Below, piece by piece: positions 37,076 through 45,986 of a stretch of 64,000 bases of DNA. The translations under genes and the position numbers were made by a program. Location of the stretch: positions 248,001-312,000 of the forward strand of contig CAVWDI010000029.1 of NCBI GenBank assembly GCA_963753725.1. Reading direction: 5' to 3'. Position 1 is the stretch's first letter. Each line of letters opens with the position of its first letter. Source of the DNA: CAVWDI01 sp963753725. GTDB taxonomy: Bacteria > Chloroflexota > Anaerolineae > Anaerolineales > UBA4823. The notes below the pieces were generated by a model that did not search any database, was not told the DNA's origin, and saw nothing but the letters and a program-made list of their open reading frames with translations.

Positions 37076-38059
37076 TTGATCCGGCAAATTATCTCAATTG
37101 GGCTCTTGCTTCTGTGCTGCTCGCTTTCAGCTTGCGCATTGGATACGACCCCGCTTGCGGCTTCCAATCCCATAGAAGCCGACAAAACTATTCCCACCCA
37201 CAGCATTCCAACAGCCAGGCGGCCCACCCACACCGCTGTAAATAACGGGGCCTCCCTCCCAACAGCTGTCAATTCACCTCCTGCAGAACCAACACCTATC
37301 CAGGGCACTGTAACCCCTGCACAGATCACACCAACCGGTGATAATCCGTCTTGCGTGGAAGAAAGCGGCAGGTTGGAACAAGGCAGGCTGAAATCCGCCC
37401 TGATGGGGGATTCACTTCAGTTCCAGGTGTACTTACCTCCCTGCTACGATGGAACCTCAAACCAGGCATATCCCACAATTTATTTACTTCACGGACAGGG
37501 TTATACCGAAAGCCAATGGGAACAATTGGGCGTGGTTGAAACATCGAATAAAATGATCGCCTCCAATGAAGTGTCGCCGTATATTATCGTTATGCCGCGC
37601 GAAATAGTTGGGACGAATTCCGAACGAAGTAATTTTGATCTGGTCCTGGCACAAGAATTAATGCCAACCATCGACAAAACTTACCGCACCATACCAGAGC
37701 GTGAATTTAGGGCCGTAGGTGGACTTTCGCGCGGCGCCGGTTGGGCGATTGAATTGGGTATAAACTTCTGGGACCTGTTTGGCGCGTTTGGCGCTCACAG
37801 CCCGGCCGTGTTAAACACGAATCCTGTCTCAATGAGCAATTTACTTGACGGGATTCCTTCGGATAAATATCCGCGCATATTCATCGATACAGGTGACAGG
37901 GAACCCCCATCGATCATAGAATCAGCCATCTGGCTGGGAGAACTGCTCAACCAAAAAGGAATTCCACATGAATGGTACCGATTTTCGGGGGTTCACGACG
38001 AAAGTTATTGGCGGGCGCACCTGGAAGTATATTTGCGCTGGTATTCCGGCAGTTGGTGA
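37076..38059 (+). CDS. Esterase-D/putative feruloyl-esterase-like lipoprotein
   Basis: Secreted alpha/beta hydrolase of 327 residues. Lipoprotein signal ends LSAC (C20); a Pro/Thr-rich spacer runs to about residue 90. The hydrolase domain has YPTIYLLHGQGYTESQWEQLG (oxyanion region), nucleophile GGLSRGAGWAIELG, FIDTGDREPPS for the acid and GVHDESYWRAHLEVYLRWY with the catalytic His. This is the Esterase_phd layout that acts on sugar-ester or short acyl bonds. TTG start with GAGG seven bases upstream. Free-standing gene between spoVS and gatC. Confidence 0.82.
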   Translation: MIRQIISIGLLLLCCSLSACALDTTPLAASNPIEADKTIPTHSIPTARRPTHTAVNNGASLPTAVNSPPAEPTPIQGTVTPAQITPTGDNPSCVEESGRLEQGRLKSALMGDSLQFQVYLPPCYDGTSNQAYPTIYLLHGQGYTESQWEQLGVVETSNKMIASNEVSPYIIVMPREIVGTNSERSNFDLVLAQELMPTIDKTYRTIPEREFRAVGGLSRGAGWAIELGINFWDLFGAFGAHSPAVLNTNPVSMSNLLDGIPSDKYPRIFIDTGDREPPSIIESAIWLGELLNQKGIPHEWYRFSGVHDESYWRAHLEVYLRWYSGSW

Positions 38060-38098
38060 AGGCGACTGCGGCCTGAACTGCACCTGAAACGTTGGTGA

Positions 38099-38104
38099 TA
38101 TAAT
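38099..38104 (+). promoter_or_regulatory. -10 box close to gatC start (leaderless transcript likely)
   Basis: TATAAT ends seven bases before the gatC ATG at 38112, and no ribosome site lies between, so transcription would begin at or next to the start codon. Confidence 0.4.
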
Positions 38105-38111
38105 CGCTTAC

Positions 38112-38399
38112 ATGGCTCTAACCCCCGAAGAAGTTGAATATATCGCCGGCTTCAGCGCGCTGGAAATCAGCCCCGAAGAAAAAGAGATTTACCGCGAGCA
38201 GTTATCTGCAATCTTGGAATACGCCGCTCGATTGGGGGACTTGGATACCTCCCACATCCTCCCAACTTCCAGTGTGCTGGCCTCAGGTAATGTGCTGCGG
38301 CCAGATCAATCCAGACCTGGTCTTGGTCAGGAAAAGCTGATGCGCAATGCCCCCGAGGAGGACAACGGGCAGTTTCGCGTTCCCCCAATATTAGAATAA
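38112..38399 (+). CDS. gatC: Glutamyl-/aspartyl-tRNA(Gln/Asn) amidotransferase subunit C
   Basis: Small structural subunit of GatCAB, which converts misacylated Glu-tRNA(Gln) and Asp-tRNA(Asn). Normal size at 95 residues: LTPEEVEYIAGFSALEISPEEK, the IL...LDTSH segment, an LRPDQSRPGL box and the C-terminal FRVPPILE that contacts GatA. Directly upstream of gatA, with gatB 8 kb downstream in the same direction, so the operon is split by peptidase and sugar genes. Confidence 0.93.
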   Translation: MALTPEEVEYIAGFSALEISPEEKEIYREQLSAILEYAARLGDLDTSHILPTSSVLASGNVLRPDQSRPGLGQEKLMRNAPEEDNGQFRVPPILE

Positions 38400-38539
38400 T
38401 CCCGCTGAGCGCGTTTGCTGTACATGCACTATATCTGAGAACAAGCGCGGACCAACACAATAAGCTTGAAGATATTATCTAATTTCGCGAATTTAACCTA
38501 ATCATGTAAAACGACAGGCTGCCAGACAATAAAACGTTC

Positions 38540-40020
38540 ATGAGCGATCTCTCTAAACTGACCTTACAACAGATACGAACCGGTCTCAGGAACGGCGACT
38601 TCTCCAGCCGCGAACTAACTCAGGCCTACCTGGATAGAATCGAACGGCTGGAACCTCAATTAAAGACATTCATCACCCTGACGCCTGAAATTGCACTGGG
38701 GCAAGCCGAACTGGCTGACCAGCAGTTCGTAAAGTGGAGGGAGCAGCCCGGTGACGAACTGCCAGCTTTACTGGGTGTTCCCACAGCCGTGAAAGACGTG
38801 CTGTGCGTTGCAGATACGCGCTGCACGGCTGGTTCCCGCATATTAGAGAACTTTGTGCCCGCCTACAGCGCCACTGCCGTTGAGCGATTAAAACAGCAAG
38901 GGGTTGTAATCCTGGGCAAGACCAACACCGACGAATTCGCAATGGGTTCCTCCACTGAGAATTCAGCCTATCATACAACCCACAACCCGTGGGACACAAA
39001 CCGGGTGCCGGGCGGATCGAGCGGCGGCAGCGCTGCCGCGGTCGCAGCCCAATTCGCTCCGATTGCATTGGGCACCGATACCGGCGGCAGCGTCCGCCAA
39101 CCGGCATCTTACTGCGGCGTAACCGGTCTTAAACCCACATACGGGGCGGTGTCGCGCTACGGGTTGATCGCTTTCGGTTCTTCGCTGGACGTTGTCGGCG
39201 TAATCGGGAAAAACGTCCAGGACGTCGCTTTGACTTATTGGGGAATCGCCGGACATGACCCGCTGGATTCCACCACCTCCAATCGCCCTATCATTCCGAT
39301 AAAATTGAATGCATCTCCCAAAGGTACTTTCTCCTCTATTCGCATCGGAGTACCGGCCGAGATTTTAAGCCGGGTATGCTGACAGCTGTGGAGGCGGCTG
39401 TCAGGGATGCAATTAAGCTCATGGCTGATTTTGGAGCACAAGTGATACCGGTCAGCCTGCCGCATACAGAGTGCGCGCTTCCGGTTTATTATCTGATCGC
39501 TCCGGCAGAGGCATCTGCGAACCTGGCGCGCTACGACGGTATTCGCTACGGAGCTCGAGTTCAGGGCGATACAATGTGGGACATTTTCTACCACACCCGC
39601 GGCACGAAGTTCGGCGCCGAGGTCAAACGGCGCATTATGCTGGGCACTTACGCCCTTTCGGCCGGATACTATGATGCCTATTACGGTCAGGCTCAAAAAG
39701 TTCGCACCTTAATCAAAAAGGATTTTGAACGCGTATTTGAAGACGTGGATATTATTGCCACGCCTACTGCCCCTACCACCGCATTCCGCATCGGCGAACA
39801 CGTGGATGACCCATTGTCAATGTACCTGCAGGATATCTTCACCCTGCCAGCCAACCTGGCCGGCATCCCGGGGATTTCTTTTCCAGCTGGTTCAGACCAG
39901 AGCGGATTACCCATCGGAATTCAGCTTATGGCTTCCCCTTTTAGAGAAGATATCCTTTTCCAGGCGACCCACGCTTTCCAGCAAGTAACCGATTTTCATT
40001 TGAATACACCCAAATTTTAA
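38540..40020 (+). CDS. gatA: Glutamyl-/aspartyl-tRNA amidotransferase subunit A, frameshifted
   Basis: Amidase subunit of GatCAB that releases ammonia from glutamine. About 493 residues when repaired. The Ser-cisSer-Lys triad is visible: VPTAVKDVLCV (K85), PGGSSGGSAAAVAA (S160) and TDTGGSVRQPASYCG (S184). The first frame (38540-39382) ends at SRVC-stop; the second (to 40020) has AVEAAVRDAIKLM and the C-terminal GISFPAGSDQSGLPIGIQLM. Adding one base near 39359-39361 (GAG to GAGG) restores VPAEDFKPGMLTAVEAAV, the expected join. Essential gene, so the break is probably an error. ATG at 38540 has no clear Shine-Dalgarno sequence. Confidence 0.92.
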
Positions 40021-40033
40021 AACGAGGGAAAAC

Positions 40034-41746
40034 ATGTTCTCATCACTGCCAGAAAACGCTTCAGAAATATTGGGTTGGGATTGGTCTCGGTTTGAACCGT
40101 ATTATGAGCAATTGAACGATCGTCCTCTAAATTCAGATAATTTGTCCCAGTGGTTGCTAGATTGGACAAAGCTGAGTGAACTGATCCGGGAGACCAGCAA
40201 CCGCCTGTATATCGCCACATCTGTCGATACAAGGGACCAGATAGCTGAAAGAATGTATGAATCTTTCCTCGACAATATCTTCCCTAAATCCGAATCCGCA
40301 GAGCAAAAGCTCAAGACAAAGCTGCTGCAAAGCAAGCTTCAGCCCCCGGGATTCGAGCTGCAGCTGCGAAATATGCAGGCAGAAGCGGATTTATTCCGCG
40401 AGGAAAATCTGCCTCTGCTCACCCAGGAATTAAAGCTGGGCACCGAATACGACAAAATCGCTGCCGCGCAGACAGTAACCTGGGATGGCAAAGAGGTAAC
40501 CCTACCTCAGCTCGAACCTGTATATCAGGACCCAGACCGCAAAATACGTGAGCGTGCCTGGAAACTTTCAGCAGCTCGATCTCTTGAAGATCGCCAGGCA
40601 ATTAATAAATTGTGGGGACGGTTTTTGGATACACGTCTGCAGATCCACCAGAACAGCGGTCTGTCAGATTATCGTGATTACTGTTGGAAGCAGCTCCAGC
40701 GCTTCGACTACACTCCCAGGGATTGTGACACATTCCACAATGCTATTGAACAAGTCGTTGTCCCGGCTGCTGAACGCATTTATGATAAACGCCGCTCAAA
40801 TTTGAACCTGGACACCCTGCGCCCATGGGATTTAACCGTAGACCCATATGGCAAACCGCCTTTGAGGCCGTTCACAGATATTGACGAATTAGAAAATAAT
40901 ATCCAGGGAATATTCACCCGGGTTGACCCGCAGTTAGGGAATTATTTTGAAATAATGCGGGAAGAAGGTTTGCTGGACCTGGATAATCGTAAAGGGAAAG
41001 CCCCGGGAGGCTACTGTGAAGACCTGCCTGCAGCCAAGCGTCCTTTTATTTTCACAAATGCTGTTGGAGTCCACGATGATGTCCAAACATTGATCCATGA
41101 AGGCGGACATGCTTTTCATGTCTTCGAGACAGCCCAACTCCCCTACTTACAACAGCGTGATATCGGGAGTGAGATTGCCGAAGTAGCCTCAATGAGCATG
41201 GAATTGCTGACAGCACCTTATTTAACCCTGAACAATGGCGGGTTTTATTCAGCAGAAGAAGCCGCTCGTGCTCGTATAGAGCATCTCGAACAATCGATTT
41301 GCTTTTGGCCGTACATGGCAGTAGTTGACGCATTCCAGCATTGGGTCTACTTAAATCCAAAATCCGCGGCCAACCCAGAGGAATGCGATGCGAAATGGGG
41401 ACAGTTGTGGCGCAGGTTCATGCGTGGTGTGGATTGGAGCGGGCTTGAAGAGCCTTTAGTCACTGGATGGCACCGCAAACTGCATATCCACCAGGCTCCT
41501 TTTTACTACATCGAATACGGTTTAGCCCAATTGGGAGCATTCCAGGTATGGAAAAATGCAATAGATGATCAAGCCCAGGCGGTGATTAATTACCGCAAAG
41601 CGCTCTCGCTCGGAGCTACCGCATCCCTTCCGGACCTGTTTAATTCGGCCGAAGTAAAATTTGCCTTCGATGCTGATACCTTACAGACTGCGGTTGATCT
41701 GGCGGAAAGTACCATTTCCGAGCTCGAAGAACATATTCGATCGTAG
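40034..41746 (+). CDS. M3-family oligoendopeptidase (PepF-like), copy 1
   Basis: Cytoplasmic zinc metallopeptidase of 570 residues that trims oligopeptides. Metal site LIHEGGHAFHVFE has H355, E356 and H359; the third ligand Glu lies in EIAEVASMSMELL. FYYIEYGLAQLGAFQVWKN and the C-terminal SLPDLFNSAEVKFAF are also typical. ATG follows GAGGG. Intact. A clear paralogue follows 47 bases downstream. The shorter N-terminus and NAVGVHDDVQTL context match the M3 oligoendopeptidases of Chloroflexota and Firmicutes rather than thimet peptidases. Confidence 0.9.
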   Translation: MFSSLPENASEILGWDWSRFEPYYEQLNDRPLNSDNLSQWLLDWTKLSELIRETSNRLYIATSVDTRDQIAERMYESFLDNIFPKSESAEQKLKTKLLQSKLQPPGFELQLRNMQAEADLFREENLPLLTQELKLGTEYDKIAAAQTVTWDGKEVTLPQLEPVYQDPDRKIRERAWKLSAARSLEDRQAINKLWGRFLDTRLQIHQNSGLSDYRDYCWKQLQRFDYTPRDCDTFHNAIEQVVVPAAERIYDKRRSNLNLDTLRPWDLTVDPYGKPPLRPFTDIDELENNIQGIFTRVDPQLGNYFEIMREEGLLDLDNRKGKAPGGYCEDLPAAKRPFIFTNAVGVHDDVQTLIHEGGHAFHVFETAQLPYLQQRDIGSEIAEVASMSMELLTAPYLTLNNGGFYSAEEAARARIEHLEQSICFWPYMAVVDAFQHWVYLNPKSAANPEECDAKWGQLWRRFMRGVDWSGLEEPLVTGWHRKLHIHQAPFYYIEYGLAQLGAFQVWKNAIDDQAQAVINYRKALSLGATASLPDLFNSAEVKFAFDADTLQTAVDLAESTISELEEHIRS

Positions 41747-41793
41747 ATCTATCCAGTTTGCTGAACCTGACTCCAGGAGGATATCAGGCAACC

Positions 41794-43503
41794 ATGGCGG
41801 AATTTAATTCGCTTCCTAAATCTCCAGACATGTTCATGGGTTGGTCATGGAGTGAATTTGAGCCGTTTTACCAGAACTTGATCGAGCGCCCTTTAGAAGA
41901 AGGTAATGTCGCACATTGGCTTGCCGACTGGACAAGTTTGATCGATATGGTTAGCGAAATACAGGCTCGCCTGACGGTGGGAGTCACCCGTAATACAAAG
42001 GATAAAGAGGCAGAAAAGCGCTACATTGATTTTCTGGATCAGATTTTCCAGAAATCTCACTCTGCGAATCAAACAATAAAAACCAAATTGATTTCAAGCG
42101 GACTGGATCCGCAGGGGTTTAAAATCCCGCTCCGCAAAATGAAAACCGAAGCGCACATCTTTCAAGAGTTGAACTTGCCGCTGTTATCAGATGAACGCAA
42201 ACTTGCCTCGCAGTATAACAAAATTATCGGTTCCCAAACCGTTACCTGGGATGGTGAAAAGCTCACCCTGCAGCAGCTGCGACTGATAATGCATGCACCC
42301 GAAAGAGCAACCCGGGAACGCGCCTGGCGTTTGGCAGCTTATAGGGCTCTCGAAGATCGTGAGCACATCAACAGCCTTTGGGTGGATTTTATGGCTCTGC
42401 GTTCCCAGCTCGCCCGCAATGCTGGCTGCCAGGATTATCGCGATTACCGTTGGAAGCAAATGACCCGTTTGGATTATTCTCCCCAGGATTGCATCGAATT
42501 TCAAAACGCGGTTGAAGAAGTCGCCGTTCCGGCAGCCACCAGGGTTTACCAGAGCAGCGCTGAACGACTGGGCGTCACCACACTGCGGCCGTGGGACCTG
42601 GATGCGGATTTGTACCCATTCCCTATGCCGCCCACAGCCGCTTACGGAACCACGCACGAATTACAAAAAAAGACCGGAACCATATTTTCCCAATTGGATG
42701 CTGAATTCGGCGAATATTTCTCAATAATGTGTCGTGAGGGATACCTTGACCTGGACAATAACGTCGGCAGAGCGCCGGGAGCATACTGCACCAGCTTCCC
42801 AGTGACCAGAAGGCCTTACATTTTTATGAACGCGGTCGGCTTGAGCGAGGATGTGCGCACGCTGCTGCATGAATCCGGTCACGCTTTCCACAATTTTAAA
42901 CGTTTTGATTTGCCGTATGCCCAACAGAGGATCCCGGGTTTGGAATTCGCAGAAGTAGCCTCCATGTCCACCGAACTGCTCTCGAGCCCCTTCTTATCCA
43001 CTGCGAACGGTGGATTTTATTCCCCGCCGGATGCGGATAAGTTCCTGAAGACTCACATGGAACGGATACTCACCTTCTGGCCTTATATGGCGGTTGTAAA
43101 TTTTTTCCAGCATTGGGTCTACACCCATCACAAACAGGCATCCGATCCAGATAAATGCGATTCGAAATGGCTGCAGCTCTGGAACCGTTTTATTCCGGGC
43201 GTGGATTGGAGCGGGCTGGAGTTTTCTGCCGAAACCGGCTGGCACCGTAAACCTCACATCTTTCGCTATCCCTTCTACTATATTGAATACGGGCTGGCCC
43301 AGCTTGGCGCGGTCCAGGTTTGGCGTAATGCGCTGGAAAATCCGGGGCGTTCTCTCGATCAATTCAAACGTGCGCTTTGTCTGGGCGGTACAGCCAACCT
43401 GCCGGATTTATACAAAACCGCTGGAGCGAAGTTCGCTTTCGATTCCCAAACCCTGGGAAATGCGGTTCGATTTATCGAAAATGAAATAAAAAAATTGGGT
43501 TAG
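41794..43503 (+). CDS. M3-family oligoendopeptidase (PepF-like), copy 2
   Basis: Paralogue of the previous gene, 569 residues. Metal site LLHESGHAFHNFK (H359, E360, H363), third ligand in EFAEVASMSTELL; the same YYIEYGLAQLGAVQVWRNAL block is present. The two proteins open almost alike (MFMGWSWSEFEPFYQNLIERPL here, ILGWDWSRFEPYYEQLNDRPL there) and agree at roughly half their positions by eye. Start: a TTG at 41758 is possible, but GGAGGAT nine bases before the ATG at 41794 decides for the latter. Intact. Probably cotranscribed with the aldo/keto reductase after it. Confidence 0.9.
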   Translation: MAEFNSLPKSPDMFMGWSWSEFEPFYQNLIERPLEEGNVAHWLADWTSLIDMVSEIQARLTVGVTRNTKDKEAEKRYIDFLDQIFQKSHSANQTIKTKLISSGLDPQGFKIPLRKMKTEAHIFQELNLPLLSDERKLASQYNKIIGSQTVTWDGEKLTLQQLRLIMHAPERATRERAWRLAAYRALEDREHINSLWVDFMALRSQLARNAGCQDYRDYRWKQMTRLDYSPQDCIEFQNAVEEVAVPAATRVYQSSAERLGVTTLRPWDLDADLYPFPMPPTAAYGTTHELQKKTGTIFSQLDAEFGEYFSIMCREGYLDLDNNVGRAPGAYCTSFPVTRRPYIFMNAVGLSEDVRTLLHESGHAFHNFKRFDLPYAQQRIPGLEFAEVASMSTELLSSPFLSTANGGFYSPPDADKFLKTHMERILTFWPYMAVVNFFQHWVYTHHKQASDPDKCDSKWLQLWNRFIPGVDWSGLEFSAETGWHRKPHIFRYPFYYIEYGLAQLGAVQVWRNALENPGRSLDQFKRALCLGGTANLPDLYKTAGAKFAFDSQTLGNAVRFIENEIKKLG

Positions 43504-43522
43504 CTACACCTGAGGAGAAAAA

Positions 43523-44503
43523 ATGGAATATGTAAACCTGGGTCGTGCGGGAGTAAAAGTTTCAAAAATTTGTCTGGGAACCATGACATATGGGACACCA
43601 AAGTGGCGCGAGTGGGTTCTGGACGAGGAAAAAAGCCGGCCGTTTTTTAAACGCGCTCTTGAGTCAGGCATCAACTTTTTCGATACGGCCGATATGTATT
43701 CTTCAGGAGTAAGCGAAGAAGTCACCGGACGAGCGCTGCGCGACTTCGCACGCCGCGAAGAAATCGTGCTCGCTACCAAGCTCTACTCGCCCATGAATGA
43801 TGATCCTAATCACCGGGGACTCTCTCGGCTTCATATTATGCGCTCGATCGAGGACTCGCTGCGCCGTTTGGGTACGGATTACATCGATCTTTACCAGATC
43901 CATCGCTGGGATTACGAGACGCCCATCGAAGAGACGCTCGATGCGCTTCACGATGTGGTTAAATCCGGCAAGGCGCGTTATATCGGCGCTTCCAGCATGC
44001 ACGCATGGCAGTTCTCCAAGTCCTTATACCAGGCTGATATCCATGGATGGACTCGCTTTATTTCGATGCAGAATCACTATAATCTTGTGTACCGGGAAGA
44101 AGAACGCGAGATGATCCCGCTATGTATCGAACAGGGTATTGGTCTGATCCCCTGGAGTCCCATTGCGCGCGGATTCCTGGCCGGAAAATGGCCGCGCGAT
44201 AAAGAAGGTCAAACCCCGCGCGCCAGAAGTGACACATACGGCCGAGAGCTCTATACCCGTCAAAACGATTACGATATCCTGGATCAAGTCAATACCCTAT
44301 CCGCACGACTGGGGGTTACCACTTCCCAAATTGCCCTGGCTTGGATGCTGCATAAACCGGGCATCACCTCCCCAATTATCGGAGCCAGTAAAATGCATCA
44401 CTTAGAAGAAGCCCTGTCTGCATTGGATATTGAACTATCAAACGAGGATATTGCTTTCCTTGAGGAGCCTTATCTGCCGCACCCGGTTTTAGGTCATATT
44501 TAA
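43523..44503 (+). CDS. Aldo/keto reductase
   Basis: NADPH-dependent TIM-barrel oxidoreductase, 326 residues. Catalytic tetrad: FFDTADMYSSG (D54, Y59), VLATKLYSP (K86) and LYQIHRWD (H127). C-terminal SPIARGFLAGKWPR and SPIIGASKMHHLEEALSALDI belong to the cofactor-binding face. It is closest in motif to the AKR11/YajO-type subset; the natural substrate is unknown. GAGGAG precedes the ATG. It closes a tight run with the two peptidases. Intact. Confidence 0.9.
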   Translation: MEYVNLGRAGVKVSKICLGTMTYGTPKWREWVLDEEKSRPFFKRALESGINFFDTADMYSSGVSEEVTGRALRDFARREEIVLATKLYSPMNDDPNHRGLSRLHIMRSIEDSLRRLGTDYIDLYQIHRWDYETPIEETLDALHDVVKSGKARYIGASSMHAWQFSKSLYQADIHGWTRFISMQNHYNLVYREEEREMIPLCIEQGIGLIPWSPIARGFLAGKWPRDKEGQTPRARSDTYGRELYTRQNDYDILDQVNTLSARLGVTTSQIALAWMLHKPGITSPIIGASKMHHLEEALSALDIELSNEDIAFLEEPYLPHPVLGHI

Positions 44504-44635
44504 TAGATCCGATGAATAGAAAATTTATCGGCGCTTGAAAACCGCAAGTACCTGACGGACAATAAATGAAATTTTTTACGGTTTATAATAAATATCCATT
44601 TTCGATAGAAAATCTTTAACCAGGAAATGATCCCA

Positions 44636-45650
44636 ATGTCTGAATCAACCCTCAAAGTAGTAATCCCCATGGCTGGTTTGGGCACGCGTCTGCGCCCACA
44701 CACATGGAGCAAACCGAAACAACTTGTAGGCGTGGCCGGTAAGCCGGTGCTCAACCACCTGCTCGACAGCTTGACATCTTATCCCGGCTTCAATGATATT
44801 GAATTGATCAATATCGTTGGATACCTGAGTGATCAGATTGAAGATTGTATCCGAACAACCTACCCGGATATTAAATCAAGGTTCTTTATACAGGATAACC
44901 CGCGCGGCCAATCACATGCTGTTTCGCTTGCCAGGCAGTACCTGCACGGACCCACCATGGTGATCTTCGCAGACACATTGATCGAAACCGACCTGTCCTT
45001 CCTGCTGAATGAATTCGCCGGTGGTGTAGTGTGGGTCAAGCAGGTGCCTGATCCTCGCCGGTTCGGTGTGGTAAAACTTGACCAGGACGGCTGGGTCACC
45101 CAATTGATCGAAAAACCAGAATTCCATGGAAAACGATCTGGTGGTGGTAGGTTTTTATTATTTCCAGGATGGGCAGGAACTGATTTCCGCCATTGATGAG
45201 CAGATAGAAAGGGATATCCAACTGAAAGGTGAATACTTCCTGGCAGACGCAGTCAACTTGATGTTGGGGAACGGCTTAAAAATGCGCACAGAGAAAGTGG
45301 ATGTATGGTTGGACGCGGGCACTCCCGAATCGCTGCTCGAAACCAACCGCTACCTATTGGAGCATAACCAGGACAACAGTCTCGCAGCCCAGAAACGGGG
45401 CTCCTTTCAGGTTGTGCCGCCGGTATTCGTACATCCAAAAGCGAATATAAAAAATTCTGTCATTGGACCGCACGTTTCAATCGGAGCTGATTGTGAGATT
45501 AAAAACTGCCGTATCAAGAATTCAATTTTCGAAGACCAGGCTTGCGCAGACGGTGTTATCCTGAAGGATTCGCTCATCGGCCGCAATGCACAGCTCGAGG
45601 GCAGATGGAAAATCATCAATGCCGGTGATGATACCAAGCTTTCTGTTTAA
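44636..45650 (+). CDS. Sugar-phosphate nucleotidyltransferase with left-handed beta-helix tail, frameshifted
   Basis: Activates a sugar phosphate to an NDP-sugar, probably glucose-1-phosphate thymidylyl- or uridylyltransferase type. About 337 residues when repaired. Signature VVIPMAGLGTRLRPHTWSKPK at the N-terminus, then GQSHAVSLARQYL, VIFADTLIETD and, in the second frame, LVVVGFYYF, VDVWLDAGTPESLLETN and hexapeptide turns (VIGPHVSIGADCEIKNC). An extra T at 45122-45123 shifts the frame; removing it joins LIEKPES to MENDLVVVG. ATG at 44636 preferred to 44627 on ribosome-site spacing (AGGA). May feed the LCP-linked glycopolymer pathway, but no sugar genes are adjacent. Confidence 0.82.
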
Positions 45651-45695
45651 TGACTTATCCCTTGCTTTTCCAGGATCGAAGAAAAATTCTTGCCC

Positions 45696-45950
45696 ATGAT
45701 AGCGAATGATACGGAACAGGTTTTCTGCCGCTCCGGGCACGAATTTGCAGAACGACCAACCGCTTTTATCTGGGAAGGGGTGTGTCTTCAAATAAACAAG
45801 TTGGTCGCGCGCTGGCGCACTCCTTATGGGAAACGTTTCCTTGTAAGGACCAGTGATAATCGAATCTTCACCCTGGTGTTTATCGAATCCCGAGCAACAT
45901 GGCACATCGAGCAGGGAGATATTCCTCACATCGCCAATCCTGAAATTTAA
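45696..45950 (+). CDS. Small protein of unknown function (DUF6504-like)
   Basis: About 84 residues, cytoplasmic. AERPTAFIWEGVCLQINKLVARWRT and FLVRTSDNRIFTLVFIESRATWHIE resemble the pattern of DUF6504 (P-x-F-x-W-x-G...W, then a strand-rich end), recalled from memory. A TTG six bases earlier (45690) is an alternative start; neither has a well-placed ribosome site. Same strand as gatB, which starts 36 bases later, so it may ride on the same transcript. Confidence 0.5.
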   Translation: MIANDTEQVFCRSGHEFAERPTAFIWEGVCLQINKLVARWRTPYGKRFLVRTSDNRIFTLVFIESRATWHIEQGDIPHIANPEI

Positions 45951-45986
45951 TCAGGATTTTTGAAAAATGGTGAAAATTGATAAAGT

